From Clostridiaceae bacterium (GTDB lineage Bacteria > Bacillota > Clostridia > Acetivibrionales > DUMC01): a stretch of 64,000 nt of DNA. The notes under the pieces are model-generated. The model was given only the letters and a program-made list of their open reading frames with translations, did not search any database and was not told the origin of the DNA. This document shows, in pieces, positions 35,387 to 45,086 of this stretch. The first letter of the stretch is position 1. Each line of letters opens with the position of its first letter. The stretch spans positions 48,619 through 112,618 of the forward strand of contig DUMC01000112.1 of NCBI GenBank assembly GCA_012840075.1. The letters are read 5' to 3'. Both the position numbers and the translations under genes were made by a program.

Positions 35387-36262
35387 ATGCAGTTTCCTAA
35401 AGATTGGAAGGATTACGAGTTGATTGATGCAGGTGATGGAGAAAAATTGGAGCGCTGGGGAAAATATATTCTAAGGCGTCCGGATCCTCAAGCTATTTGG
35501 CCTATTATAGGTGAACGGAGAAGATGGGAAAAAGTAGATGCACATTACCATAGGAATAAAAACGGGGGAGGTAATTGGGAGTTTTTTTCTAAAATTCCTG
35601 AAGAGTGGACAATAAAGTATAAAGATTTTACCTTTCAGGTACATCCTACGGGTTTTAAACACACAGGTCTTTTTCCAGAACAAGCGGCAAATTGGGAATG
35701 GATAATCAAAAAAATTAAAGAAAGCAAAATGAACACAAATAAAACAATAAAAGTGTTGAATCTGTTTGCTTACACAGGTGGAGCAACTGTGGCAGCGGCA
35801 TATGCAGGTGCGGAAGTATGCCATGTTGACGCTGCCAAAGGTATGGTTTTGAGGGCAAAAACTAACCTGGAATTATCAGGTCTTAAAGACCGTCCTGTTA
35901 GATTTATTGTTGATGATGTTGTTAAATTTACCCAAAGGGAGAAAAGGAGAGGTAAATTCTACGATGCCATAATAATGGATCCGCCGTCTTATGGAAGAGG
36001 GCCAAACGGTGAGTTGTGGAAGTTGGAAGATAATTTATATGACCTTATTAAACTTTGCGGTGAAGTTTTAGTAGAAAAACCGTTGTTTTTTCTTGTTAAT
36101 ACTTATGCCACTAACATATCTCCAACTGCCGTAAAAAACATTTTGGATATAGTTATAAAGGGCAAATTCGGAGGAAAAACCAGTGCAGAAGAAATAGGAC
36201 TGCAGATTTCATCTAACCGTTTGATACTTCCATGCGGTTTTGTCGGGAGATGGGAGGCGTAA
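35387..36262 (+). CDS. SAM-dependent methyltransferase (RlmI/RlmK-like, putative 23S rRNA)
   Basis: This 291-residue class I methyltransferase has an N-terminal region of about 115 residues with WGKYILRRPDPQAIW. The Rossmann core has the SAM loop VLNLFAYTGGATVAAA, the acidic residue in VCHVDAAKGMV and the catalytic MDPPSYGRGPNGELW, close to RlmI-type rRNA cytosine methyltransferases. The ATG at 35387 is chosen because GGAGGAG is 7 nt upstream. A TTG-started pseudouridine synthase follows immediately after the stop codon, so the pair forms an RNA-modification operon. Confidence 0.85.
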   Translation: MQFPKDWKDYELIDAGDGEKLERWGKYILRRPDPQAIWPIIGERRRWEKVDAHYHRNKNGGGNWEFFSKIPEEWTIKYKDFTFQVHPTGFKHTGLFPEQAANWEWIIKKIKESKMNTNKTIKVLNLFAYTGGATVAAAYAGAEVCHVDAAKGMVLRAKTNLELSGLKDRPVRFIVDDVVKFTQREKRRGKFYDAIIMDPPSYGRGPNGELWKLEDNLYDLIKLCGEVLVEKPLFFLVNTYATNISPTAVKNILDIVIKGKFGGKTSAEEIGLQISSNRLILPCGFVGRWEA

Positions 36263-37012
36263 TTGTTGAGCAAAGATGCCGGAATAGCCAGGGTAAATTA
36301 TGATAAGAAAATCAGAATAATATATGAAGACAACCATCTTCTCGTTGTTGAAAAGCCTGTTAATATTCTAAGCCAAGGTGATATAACAGGTGACAAGGAT
36401 TTACTTACCATATTAAAAGAAGACATCAAGTTAAGATACAACAAACCCGGCAATGTGTACCTGGGACTAGTACATCGACTTGACAGACCTGTAGGAGGTA
36501 CAATGGTATTTGCAAAAACATCAAAGGCCGCATCAAGACTGTCAGAGCAAATAAGAAACGGAACTTTCAAAAAGGAATATCTTGCTGTAGTTCATGGAAA
36601 ACCACAGCCTGATGAAGGATGTTTAGAACATTATCTAATGAAAGATAAGAAAACGAATGTTGTGAGAATAGTTTCCGAAGAGAACGAGATGCATGGAAGT
36701 AAAAAAGCGCTGCTTGAATATAAAGTTTTAGAGTTTAAGAAAAATTTGTCTCTTGTTAAAATTAATCTATTGACGGGAAGATACCATCAAATTAGAGTCC
36801 AATTCTCCGGAATTGGAACCCCCTTATATGGTGATCTGAAATACGGGACAGAATATGCAAAACCTGGGCAACAACTTGCCTTATGGTCCCATAAAATAAA
36901 AATCCAACACCCGGTGAAAAAGCAAGAAATGTGTTTTCAATCTAAACCACCGGACGAATATCCATGGAGTTTATTTGAATCACTCAAATCGATCAAAAGT
37001 GGTCAAGCTTGA
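36263..37012 (+). CDS. RluA-family pseudouridine synthase
   Basis: This 249-residue enzyme isomerises uridine in rRNA or tRNA. YEDNHLLVVEKPVNILSQGD opens the catalytic domain, LVHRLDRPVGGTMVFAKTSKAA carries the catalytic aspartate, and LLTGRYHQIRVQF is the C-terminal family motif. No S4 domain is present. It starts with TTG directly after the methyltransferase stop, with GGGAGG inside the end of that gene, so translation is coupled. Confidence 0.9.
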   Translation: MLSKDAGIARVNYDKKIRIIYEDNHLLVVEKPVNILSQGDITGDKDLLTILKEDIKLRYNKPGNVYLGLVHRLDRPVGGTMVFAKTSKAASRLSEQIRNGTFKKEYLAVVHGKPQPDEGCLEHYLMKDKKTNVVRIVSEENEMHGSKKALLEYKVLEFKKNLSLVKINLLTGRYHQIRVQFSGIGTPLYGDLKYGTEYAKPGQQLALWSHKIKIQHPVKKQEMCFQSKPPDEYPWSLFESLKSIKSGQA

Positions 37013-37030
37013 GTTATTCACTTACACCTA

Positions 37031-37076
37031 AATTATTCACTTACACCTATAAGTGAATAATTCAAGCCTGACTTTT
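37031..37076 (+). terminator. Hairpin terminator with a duplicated left arm
   Basis: AATTATTCACTTA (37031-37043) pairs perfectly with TAAGTGAATAATT (37050-37062), and a T tract follows at 37072. A second copy of the left arm (GTTATTCACTTACACCT, from about 37013) precedes it and could compete for the right arm. Confidence 0.75.
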
Positions 37077-37114
37077 TCTTTCTTACCATATTTTGACATT
37101 TTACTTTCTTTTGT

Positions 37115-37939
37115 TCATTCACCGGCACACAAATTTTCCAATTCACTGATAAGATTATCTATTTGCGACTTAGTAATGGTACTTAGGAAAGTAAGCTGAT
37201 AGTTTAAGGCTTTTTTGACTGTTTCCAAAGCCTTTGTATATTCTTTTTTTGCTTTCAGAACCAAAGCATAATTATAGTATGCTTCAGGGAAGGTAGGATT
37301 TGACTCCATTAAATTCTCATATATTTCTGCAGCTTTATCGTAATTGCCTCTTAAGTAATATGTGTTAGCCAGGTTATCCATAATTATGGGACTTGAGCTG
37401 TTATATTCACTGGCTTTGAGATTAAACTCCAATGCTTTATCCAAGTCTCCTTTTTGAATCAACATATATCCGAGGCTTCCGTAAATATTAGTAGTTTCGT
37501 ATTTTTTTATTACTTCTTCCAGAGTGCTGATTGCTTCATCAAGATTTCCTTTTTTCCATTGAACAAGGGCCATATTGGATTTTAGCACCATGCGGTCATT
37601 TTCACTGAGACTTCTTCGTGAAAGTCTTTCTAATATATTTTCCGCTTCTTCAATATTTCCCGACTTTAGCAACAAATATCCATAGGAGACGATGGTTTGA
37701 GGTTTTGCAACACCTGTTTTGTATGCTCTTTCAAACCATTTTAATGCATCTTGCATGCTACCTTTGCCATAGGCTATCCTGCCAATAAAAGCAAATATAG
37801 CTGCTCTTTTCGCATATAAATAAAATACTGTTATAACCAGAAGTAAAGCTAAGCCTGCAAGAACATTAGTTTTAAAAACCATTACCATTATTACTACAAA
37901 TAGTATAAAATAAATAAGACCTGAAAATCCGCCTGCCAT
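37115..37939 (-). CDS. Membrane-anchored tetratricopeptide-repeat protein
   Basis: This 274-residue protein begins with two hydrophobic spans (residues about 7-24 and 27-45) and no cleavage site. About five TPR units follow (for example GSMQDALKWFERAYKTG, GNIEEAENILERLSRRS, GDLDKALEFNLKASEYN, GNYDKAAEIYENLMESN, KEYTKALETVKKALNY). It probably acts as a scaffold on the membrane; no enzyme activity is visible. GGAGG precedes the ATG. It is divergent from the lyxose isomerase gene. Confidence 0.82.
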   Translation of the reverse strand: MAGGFSGLIYFILFVVIMVMVFKTNVLAGLALLLVITVFYLYAKRAAIFAFIGRIAYGKGSMQDALKWFERAYKTGVAKPQTIVSYGYLLLKSGNIEEAENILERLSRRSLSENDRMVLKSNMALVQWKKGNLDEAISTLEEVIKKYETTNIYGSLGYMLIQKGDLDKALEFNLKASEYNSSSPIIMDNLANTYYLRGNYDKAAEIYENLMESNPTFPEAYYNYALVLKAKKEYTKALETVKKALNYQLTFLSTITKSQIDNLISELENLCAGE

Positions 37940-38288
37940 CTGAAACCCTCCAATGTAATTAAGTTTACTCGTTAAATTTGCTTATGTATATATAGATTTT
38001 ACTCTTTATTAATGCTATAATACTCCAGTAATAATACTATACTCCAATAATAATACTATAATTATAATTTATAGAAATTTAGCGGTCAACGTTTACCACG
38101 GTAAAGGGGTAAAGCTAATTTCATTATGCAGAGATGACATGTAGGCAGCAAATAAAAATATAATTGCGGTAAATAAATTGTTAAAAAAGGAAGAAAAAAT
38201 AAATAAGTATGATAGAATAAATATAAGAAAATAAGAGCATATTACTATACTTAAAATAGCCATAAAACCAAAAATAGAATTAAAAGGG
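37940..38288. other. Divergent spacer with tandem duplication
   Basis: A 19-bp unit (ATACTCCAGTAATAATACT and a copy differing by one base) occurs at 38020-38038 and 38039-38057, each with a TATACT-like box. The rest is AT-rich without a supported reading frame. Confidence 0.5.
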
Positions 38289-38297
38289 GTGATAACC

Positions 38298-38981
38298 ATT
38301 AAAAGATCGGAAATTAATAAAATTTTAAAGGATGCAGTGAATTTTTTGAAAGAGATGAATTTTGCTTTACCTCCTTTCGCTTACTGGAGCCCGGAAGAAT
38401 GGAAGAGCAAGGGCAGTGAGTACGATGAAATACGGGAAAACATGTTGGGATGGGATATTACTGACTTTGGAAGCGGAGATTTCCGCAAAGTAGGTCTTCT
38501 CCTCTTTACTTTAAGAAACGGCAATTTAAGCAAAGCAGACAAATATTCTAAAACATATGCAGAAAAAATAATGATTGTCGAAGAAGAACAAGTAACTCCT
38601 TTTCACTTTCATTGGAACAAGATGGAGGACATAATAAACAGGGGTGGGGGGAATTTACTCATCCAATTATATAATTCCACGGAAAACGGTGAATTTAGCA
38701 AAGAAAAGGTAAAGGTATCCGTTGACGGTAGAAATTATTATGTCGAAGCAGGTAGCATCATCACTTTAACACCAGGAGAAAGCATATGCTTATATCCCGG
38801 CCAATATCATAAATTCTGGGGAGAAAAGGGCAAAGGCAAGGTACTGGTAGGTGAGGTTTCAAAAGTTAATGACGATAAGAATGATAATCGTTTTTATGAA
38901 AAAACCGGCAGATTCCCAAGCATAGAAGAAGACGAACCACCTTTATACTTATTATGCAACGAATATCCTCCTGGTAGATGA
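38298..38981 (+). CDS. D-lyxose/D-mannose ketol-isomerase
   Basis: This protein of about 227 residues is a cupin-fold sugar isomerase. Metal ligands are visible in TPFHFHWNKMEDI (two His and a Glu) and in the later PGQYHKFWGE histidine; PPFAYW near the N-terminus is typical. It interconverts D-lyxose/D-xylulose and D-mannose/D-fructose. The family start is usually MKRSEIN, and here that position is an ATT codon at 38298, 8 nt after AGGGG (38285-38289). The GTG at 38289 overlaps that site, so AUU initiation is likely. An alpha-mannosidase follows 120 bp downstream, making mannose the probable substrate. Confidence 0.85.
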   Translation: MKRSEINKILKDAVNFLKEMNFALPPFAYWSPEEWKSKGSEYDEIRENMLGWDITDFGSGDFRKVGLLLFTLRNGNLSKADKYSKTYAEKIMIVEEEQVTPFHFHWNKMEDIINRGGGNLLIQLYNSTENGEFSKEKVKVSVDGRNYYVEAGSIITLTPGESICLYPGQYHKFWGEKGKGKVLVGEVSKVNDDKNDNRFYEKTGRFPSIEEDEPPLYLLCNEYPPGR

Positions 38982-39101
38982 TTATAGTAGATAATTATAA
39001 TGATTTGTCAAAATTGCTTTGTCAAAATTCATTTATCAGACAAAATAATTTATTATAACGATTTATTATATATTTATTCAAACAAGCGGAGGTGTTATCT
39101 T

Positions 39102-41993
39102 TTGAAACTTTCTAATTTAAAACCAAAAGCAAAAGGGTACTGGGCGGAAAGAATAATATCACAGCTTGAGTATGCCTCTAAACTGTCACATGTAAGTGGA
39201 AATGATTTCGGAGGGTTAATTAATAAAACTGTTGATTTCTTAGCTAAAAAGTTTGCCGAAGAAGGGGCTATTACAAAACAAACGGCAATTGAAGCCGAAA
39301 ATATAATGAGTAGCTTATCGGAAGAAGCTAAGAAATATAAAATCATTTGTGCTGCACATGCCCATATTGATATGAACTGGATGTGGAGTTACGCCGAAAC
39401 TGTGGCTATTACACTTGAAACATTCAGAACAATGCTTAATTTAATGAACGAATATCCTGAGTTTACGTTTTCACAATCTCAGGCATCAGTCTATAGAATT
39501 GTGGAAAAACATGATCCGAAAATGCTTGAAGAAATAAGGCAAAGAGTGAAAGAGGGACGCTGGGAAGTTACCGCTTCAACATGGGTTGAAACCGACAAGA
39601 ACATGCCTAACGGAGAAAGCCTTACAAGACACATTCTTTATACGAAAAGATATTTATCCGAGCTTCTGGATATATCTCCCGATTCCTTGAAGATAGACTT
39701 TGAACCTGATACTTTTGGACATAACATTAACGTTCCTGAAATTGTATCGCAAGGAGGTATAAAATATTATTACCACTGCAGGGGATACGATAAGTACATA
39801 GCATATAGGTGGCAATCCCCTTCGGGAAGTTCAATTTTGGTTTACAGGGAACCTTTTTGGTATAATGCGGATATAAATCCTTCCATGGGAATAGTTGCAC
39901 CTGAAATTTGTGCTGAAATTGGGATCAATACGATGCTGAAAGTCTATGGTGTCGGTGATCATGGTGGAGGACCGACTAGGAAAGATATAGAAAAAATAAT
40001 TGATATGTCGAAATGGCCGATATTTCCTACAATCAAATTCGGGACATTTATAGAATTCTTTGAAGAGCTGGAAAAAGTAAAGGATAAACTTCCTGTGGAG
40101 CAAAATGAGCTTAATTTCATATTTACAGGTTGTTATACCTCACAATCCAGGATTAAGATGTCAAACAGAATAAGTGAAGTGAAACTAAATGAAGCAGAAG
40201 CATTTACTTCGCTTGCAGCAGCTTTTTCAGATGGAAGGTATTGCAATAAAACTTTTGCAGATGCATGGGAGAAAGTTTTATTTAACCATTTCCACGACAT
40301 TATTCCTGGTTCAGGAGTGATAGACACAAGAGAATATGCAATGGGTAAATTCCAAGAAGTTTTGGCTGCAGCAAACACAGAAACGGTAAACGCTTTCAGG
40401 GCTATTACAGCTAATGTTAATACAGCAGGCCTTTTTGCATTTGAAGAAAATGACGAGGATATTTATGAGAGCAGGTCCGAAGGTGCCGGAGTAGGCTTTG
40501 GTATAAAGGACTTTGGTGTTCCGCAAACTGAGCGCGGTAAAGGAAAGAGAAGGATTATGCACTTTTTCAATCCTTCACCGGTAGAAAGAAATGAAGTTGT
40601 GGAAGTACTCATATGGGACTGGCCCGGAGATAAAAGCAGGATACAGGTAAAGGATGCCCAAGGTAATGATGTTAAGTTTCAGTTAATACAAAATGAAAAC
40701 ATTCATCGTCCGGAAACTTATTGGGGACATACCTACATGCGCATGTTGGTTGATGTAACCGTTCCGGGATATGGTTATACTACTTATTGTCTCTCAGAAA
40801 AAGATGAAGCCCATCAAATAATCCCAAAGATTACATGGCCCAGAGTTAATAGATATACTGATTATATACTTGAAAACGATTATATTAAAGCAAGTTTTGA
40901 CAGCAGAAAGGCAGTTATTACATCCCTTATTGATAAAAGGACAGGAAGTGATGTTATTTGTTCCTGTAAACCTGCCGGTGTTTTCAGGCTGATCCATGAG
41001 GATGATTCGAAAGGAATGACTTCCTGGATAGTAGGAAGGTATATGAAGGTTATTAATCTTAATGATACGCAGAATGTAAAGATTACAGATGCGCATATTG
41101 ACAGAAATGCATTAAGACAATGGATCAGCTACACGATAGAATTTGGTGAATCGAAGTTAAATGTCACGGTATTTTTGGACAAAAACAGTTCAAAACTAAA
41201 TTACAAAGTTGAATGCGATTGGCAGGAAAAACCTGTAAGAGGTAAATATGTACCGCAACTTAATTTTCACATACCGTTGAATTACAAATGCAAAGCTTAT
41301 AAATATGACATACCTTTTGGAACTATAGAAAGACCTGAAATTGATGATGATGTTCCTGCAAATAGCTGGATGGCCGGTATTCCTGAACAGGGAGATAATA
41401 TAGTAATGCTTGTTACTGATACCAAATACGGTTTCAGAGGTTACGAAGATTCTTTGACAGTAGACCTCCTGAGGAGTTCTTATGATCCTGATCCGTATCC
41501 TGAATTAGGTATTCATAAATTCGGATTTGCTGTTGATATAATCAGCAAGCACGATAACAGTGCTTCCGGTGATAATAACCCCGACAACAAGGAACCTATA
41601 AATAAGAAACTGATAGAAAGCGCTTTCAATTACAATCATCCTTTAAGATATATTTCAGGTACGGTACATGAAGGTTCAGGGACCCTGGAAAAGAGCTTTA
41701 TGTCAGTTGTCTCCGGAAATATTGCTATATCTGCCATAAAAATGCCTGAAGTTAAAGAAAATGCTGACAACTGTAAAGCAGGCATTGATAGCAGGAAAAT
41801 AATAGTGAGAGTTTATGAAACTGAAGGTACCGGTACACAAGCAGTAATTAAATTTGCAGAGAATATTAAGAAAGCTTGTTTTGTAGATATTAATGAAAAT
41901 GAAGACTTAAGCAGAACGGTGAGAATCAACGGAAATGAACTGATTTTTGATGTAGCTCCTTACAAGATGGTAAGTGTGTTGGTAGTTTTCTAG
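39102..41993 (+). CDS. Alpha-mannosidase, glycoside hydrolase family 38
   Basis: This 963-residue cytosolic enzyme has no signal peptide. The GH38 catalytic domain shows AHAHIDMNWMWS (zinc ligands), STWVETDKNMPNGESLTRH, and the nucleophile region KIDFEPDTFGHN near residue 206. A middle three-helix part includes FNHFHDIIPGSG near residue 398, and the beta-sandwich C-terminal half follows. The start is the TTG at 39102, 7 nt after GGAGGTG; an upstream extension of 34 codons lacks such a site. It releases mannose from imported alpha-mannosides for the isomerase encoded just upstream. Confidence 0.92.
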   Translation: MKLSNLKPKAKGYWAERIISQLEYASKLSHVSGNDFGGLINKTVDFLAKKFAEEGAITKQTAIEAENIMSSLSEEAKKYKIICAAHAHIDMNWMWSYAETVAITLETFRTMLNLMNEYPEFTFSQSQASVYRIVEKHDPKMLEEIRQRVKEGRWEVTASTWVETDKNMPNGESLTRHILYTKRYLSELLDISPDSLKIDFEPDTFGHNINVPEIVSQGGIKYYYHCRGYDKYIAYRWQSPSGSSILVYREPFWYNADINPSMGIVAPEICAEIGINTMLKVYGVGDHGGGPTRKDIEKIIDMSKWPIFPTIKFGTFIEFFEELEKVKDKLPVEQNELNFIFTGCYTSQSRIKMSNRISEVKLNEAEAFTSLAAAFSDGRYCNKTFADAWEKVLFNHFHDIIPGSGVIDTREYAMGKFQEVLAAANTETVNAFRAITANVNTAGLFAFEENDEDIYESRSEGAGVGFGIKDFGVPQTERGKGKRRIMHFFNPSPVERNEVVEVLIWDWPGDKSRIQVKDAQGNDVKFQLIQNENIHRPETYWGHTYMRMLVDVTVPGYGYTTYCLSEKDEAHQIIPKITWPRVNRYTDYILENDYIKASFDSRKAVITSLIDKRTGSDVICSCKPAGVFRLIHEDDSKGMTSWIVGRYMKVINLNDTQNVKITDAHIDRNALRQWISYTIEFGESKLNVTVFLDKNSSKLNYKVECDWQEKPVRGKYVPQLNFHIPLNYKCKAYKYDIPFGTIERPEIDDDVPANSWMAGIPEQGDNIVMLVTDTKYGFRGYEDSLTVDLLRSSYDPDPYPELGIHKFGFAVDIISKHDNSASGDNNPDNKEPINKKLIESAFNYNHPLRYISGTVHEGSGTLEKSFMSVVSGNIAISAIKMPEVKENADNCKAGIDSRKIIVRVYETEGTGTQAVIKFAENIKKACFVDINENEDLSRTVRINGNELIFDVAPYKMVSVLVVF

Positions 41994-42343
41994 TGTGTGC
42001 ATTTATTCTAGGGTTATATATTTAGTTTATATTTAAAGGATGTTTATATTTCATATTTTCATGATATTACTAAATCAATATTATTAGATCTTTCCTTGAT
42101 ATATAGGATATAGAAGGAGATATAAGATATATAAGGTCGTGCAGTTTGTTAATAAAACTGCACGGCTTTATATATTTTTTATATAAATTTTGAATAATAA
42201 ATCCAGAGCTGTGTTCTTTTGTTGATTTTTATTAAAAATATGTGATGTAATTTGAATATACCTTTCCAATTTTCGAATATGGAATGCGATTTTCTATTGG
42301 ATATAGTTTTTATGAAGTACAGTTTTTTACAGAATACGGTTTT
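41994..42343. other. Spacer between alpha-mannosidase and glycerate kinase genes
   Basis: This convergent 350-bp spacer has no reading frame. It contains the terminator at 42133-42180 and AT-rich sequence repeating words of the type gatataagatatataagg. Confidence 0.5.
42133..42180 (+). terminator. Terminator after the alpha-mannosidase gene
   Basis: AAGGTCGTGCAGTTT (42133-42147) pairs with AAACTGCACGGCTTT (42155-42169) and is followed by ATATATTTTTT. Confidence 0.8.
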
Positions 42344-43480
42344 CTATTTTCTAATGCTCTTAATTAGCCGTAGTATGTTATCTACTGCAAAAGTCATATT
42401 TTCAACGCTCTTATAACGGCTGATTGAAAAATCCTGGGGGAGTCTGTTTATTGTGAAAATTGAGGTAATACCTAAATCATAAGCCGCATCTATTCCTTCA
42501 TCCGCCCCTCCGACAATAGCAACAACAGGTACATTATGCTTATTAGCTCTCTTTGCAACTCCTATAACTACTTTGCCTCTAAGGCTCTGAGTGTCAATTT
42601 TCCCTTCACCGGTAAATACCATGTCCGCATCGGCTATTACAGAATCAAAATCAACCGTATCAAGTACGGTTTCTATTCCCATCTTAAGCTTTGAATTGAA
42701 GAATGCAATCATACCGGCCCCCATAGCCCCAGCTGCACCTGCTCCCGGGATTCCACTTACGTCCATATTCAAATCTTTTTTAATAACTTCTGCCAAATGT
42801 TTTAACCCTTCATCTAAAGCTAACACCATTTCAGGGTCTGCACCTTTCTGAGGTGCAAAAACGTGGGCTGCACCTGTTGGACCATACATAGGATTGTCAA
42901 TATCGCACATAGTAATTATTTCCACACCTTTTAAAGCTTCATTTTTTTCTGACACATCGATTTTTACAATATCTTTAAGCGTACCGCCGGTTGGTATAAA
43001 TTCTTCGCCCTTATCGTTGAAAAATTTAATTCCGACTGCCGAAGCAGCTCCGCAACCGCCGTCATTCGTGCAGCTTCCACCCAGACCTACAATTATCTTT
43101 TTTACTCCTCTATTTACAGCAGCTAAGATAAGCTGTCCTACACCGTATGTGGTAGTCTTCATGGGGTTTTTCCTATCTTCAACGAGAGGTAAACCTGCAC
43201 AGGCTGCCATTTCAATTACTGCAGTATTGCCATTATCAATAAGTCCGAAAAAAGAAGTCATATCTTCAAAATATGGATTTTTAACGGTAACAAAAACCTT
43301 TTCACCACCCAGTGCAGCGAGGAAGCAATCTACACTTCCTTCACCTCCATCCGCTACAGGAATGGAAACTACTTTACATTGGGGAAAATAATTTTTTGTT
43401 CTGTTCTCAATAATTTCACATATTTTGGCAGAGCTGAGGGTACCTTTAAAAGAATCCGGAATTAACACAACTTTTTTCAT
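42344..43480 (-). CDS. Glycerate kinase
   Basis: This 378-residue member of the GarK/GlxK family phosphorylates D-glycerate (product 2- or 3-phosphoglycerate, not distinguishable here). The N-terminal VLIPDSFKGTLSS, then VADGGEGS near residue 44 and the glycine-rich IVGLGGSCTNDGGCG near 130 are typical, as is VFTGEGKIDTQS near 290. GGAGG precedes the ATG. It is the last gene of the minus-strand acid cluster, separated from the LarA-like gene by a 331-bp spacer with a hairpin, so it may be transcribed separately. Confidence 0.9.
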   Translation of the reverse strand: MKKVVLIPDSFKGTLSSAKICEIIENRTKNYFPQCKVVSIPVADGGEGSVDCFLAALGGEKVFVTVKNPYFEDMTSFFGLIDNGNTAVIEMAACAGLPLVEDRKNPMKTTTYGVGQLILAAVNRGVKKIIVGLGGSCTNDGGCGAASAVGIKFFNDKGEEFIPTGGTLKDIVKIDVSEKNEALKGVEIITMCDIDNPMYGPTGAAHVFAPQKGADPEMVLALDEGLKHLAEVIKKDLNMDVSGIPGAGAAGAMGAGMIAFFNSKLKMGIETVLDTVDFDSVIADADMVFTGEGKIDTQSLRGKVVIGVAKRANKHNVPVVAIVGGADEGIDAAYDLGITSIFTINRLPQDFSISRYKSVENMTFAVDNILRLIKSIRK

Positions 43481-43811
43481 AAATACCTCCGTTACAAACC
43501 TTGTTATACTAAAATACAGATCTTGTAATCCTATATATAGACCTTATAATCCTAAAATGCTTATAAAGTATTTCTAAGGCCGCTCTTTTTACTTGCCTTT
43601 ATAATTGATTATATATAAAAAGGCGGCCAAAAGCTACAATTTAAAAAACAGTAATATTTAAACGAAAATAACGCTTAAATATGACGATAACATTTCCAAT
43701 AACATTTACAAAAAACATTTAAATGACAATCACAGGCTATTGTTTTAAAACATAAAAACCATTCTTTTTGAAAATATAAAACCATTGTTTTTGAAAATAT
43801 AAAATTATTGC
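43481..43811. other. Spacer within the acid cluster, with GC-rich hairpin
   Basis: GGCCGCTCTTTTTA (43578-43591) pairs with TAAAAAGGCGGCC (43616-43628) with one bulge; it could attenuate readthrough from the LarA-like gene into the glycerate kinase gene. An imperfect tandem repeat around ACCATTCTTTTTGAAAATAT lies at about 43757-43802. No reading frame is supported. Confidence 0.5.
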
Positions 43812-45086
43812 TTAAAGAACTATGACAGATACTCCATCGGGAATAACAGTAATTTTGGAATCTTTCTTTCCTAGAATTTCATCTGCCTTTGCAATTGCTT
43901 CTTCTACTGAATGTGCAGGTATCATGTGTAAATCGGAAACCATATCATCCGGAGCATCTGATACATATATTACTTTAGCTTTTTTCAGCACTCTAGCAAA
44001 TATTTGAGACTGCCATTGGTCAGGGATGGTTTTTTCTCTTGGTGTTTCTAAAAATACTTTCAACATGTTGTCTACATTCTTTTCTTCTTTAAAGGATTTG
44101 TAGAAATGATCTCCACCGTGACCGTCGTTGGATTTGGCAATCATTATGATTACACCTCCGTCATTTACGGTTGCCTCTGCTGCCGTCATACCCTTGACTG
44201 CTTGATAAATGTTCTGGTCAAGGGGATATCCGCCGTTTGTAGAGATTACTATATCTGACATGATTTTATTAACCTTGCACTGGCTTTCAAGAAACTTACA
44301 TCCTTCCCTGTGAGCAAGGTCACAGTCACCTGCAACTGCGTAAATAATTTCTTTATCAGCATTGATTACTACATTTACTATAAAATCCAGTCTTGCCGCT
44401 CTTGCAGCGTATAACATATCGACATGAATCGGATTTCCATCTAAAATTCCGGTCCTGGCTTTTTCGTTATTTATAAACTCTGCATTATGGTTATACATTA
44501 CAGTAGCCCTGCTGGCAATTCCAGGAAGTACGCTTTTTCTGCCGCCTGAAAATCCTGCAAAGAAGTGTGGTTCTATAAACCCCTCGGCAACAAGAAGGTC
44601 AGCTTCTACTGCCAGTTTGTTTATGATAAGAAGCCCGCCTGACGGAAGCACTCCTATGTTAACAAGCATACTCTCGTCATCACAATTATGGACGTGTATT
44701 TTTTCTTTTGATACAATTTCAGGACCAAATTTTGCTTCCAGCTCCTCCTTGGTTGTTTCTCTATGGCATCCGGTTGATATGAGTATTGTAATATCAGCGT
44801 CAGGATTACCCTTTCTTATTTCTTCAAGTATTAAGGGCATAATGATCTTGCTGGGTACGGGTCTTGTATGGTCACTTGATATAATACAAACTTTGTTTTT
44901 GCCCTTTGCAATTTCCTTGAGTTTAGGTGTTCCTATAGGGTTTTCAAGGGCTTGTCTTACGAGTTCTTCCTGACTTGACTGAGGCTTGTAGTGGTGTAGT
45001 TTGGATACCAGTATTCCATTCAATCTTTCTTCGGGTATGTCCACTTCAAGAAAATCTGCTCCATATGGTAATTTAATAACAGGCAT
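43812..45086 (-). CDS. LarA-family (nickel-pincer) racemase/epimerase homologue
   Basis: This 424-residue protein is a homologue of lactate racemase LarA, whose nickel-pincer cofactor is bound to a lysine. All four key residues occur at the Lactobacillus numbering: His108 (TGCHRE), His174 (EGFIEPHFF), Lys184 (FSGGRKS) and His200 (MYNHNAEF). SDHTRP near residue 71 is the substrate-side motif. Family members racemise or epimerise C2 of 2-hydroxy acids. Beside a four-carbon acid kinase and dehydrogenase the likely role is C2 epimerisation of a sugar acid such as erythronate/threonate. The cofactor genes larB, larC and larE are not in the window. AGGAG precedes the ATG. Confidence 0.85.
   Translation of the reverse strand: MPVIKLPYGADFLEVDIPEERLNGILVSKLHHYKPQSSQEELVRQALENPIGTPKLKEIAKGKNKVCIISSDHTRPVPSKIIMPLILEEIRKGNPDADITILISTGCHRETTKEELEAKFGPEIVSKEKIHVHNCDDESMLVNIGVLPSGGLLIINKLAVEADLLVAEGFIEPHFFAGFSGGRKSVLPGIASRATVMYNHNAEFINNEKARTGILDGNPIHVDMLYAARAARLDFIVNVVINADKEIIYAVAGDCDLAHREGCKFLESQCKVNKIMSDIVISTNGGYPLDQNIYQAVKGMTAAEATVNDGGVIIMIAKSNDGHGGDHFYKSFKEEKNVDNMLKVFLETPREKTIPDQWQSQIFARVLKKAKVIYVSDAPDDMVSDLHMIPAHSVEEAIAKADEILGKKDSKITVIPDGVSVIVL

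Noticed and set aside
42894..43391. 165-residue antisense frame inside the glycerate kinase gene
   Set aside because: It is complementary to conserved kinase motifs and shows no domain, so it is a shadow.
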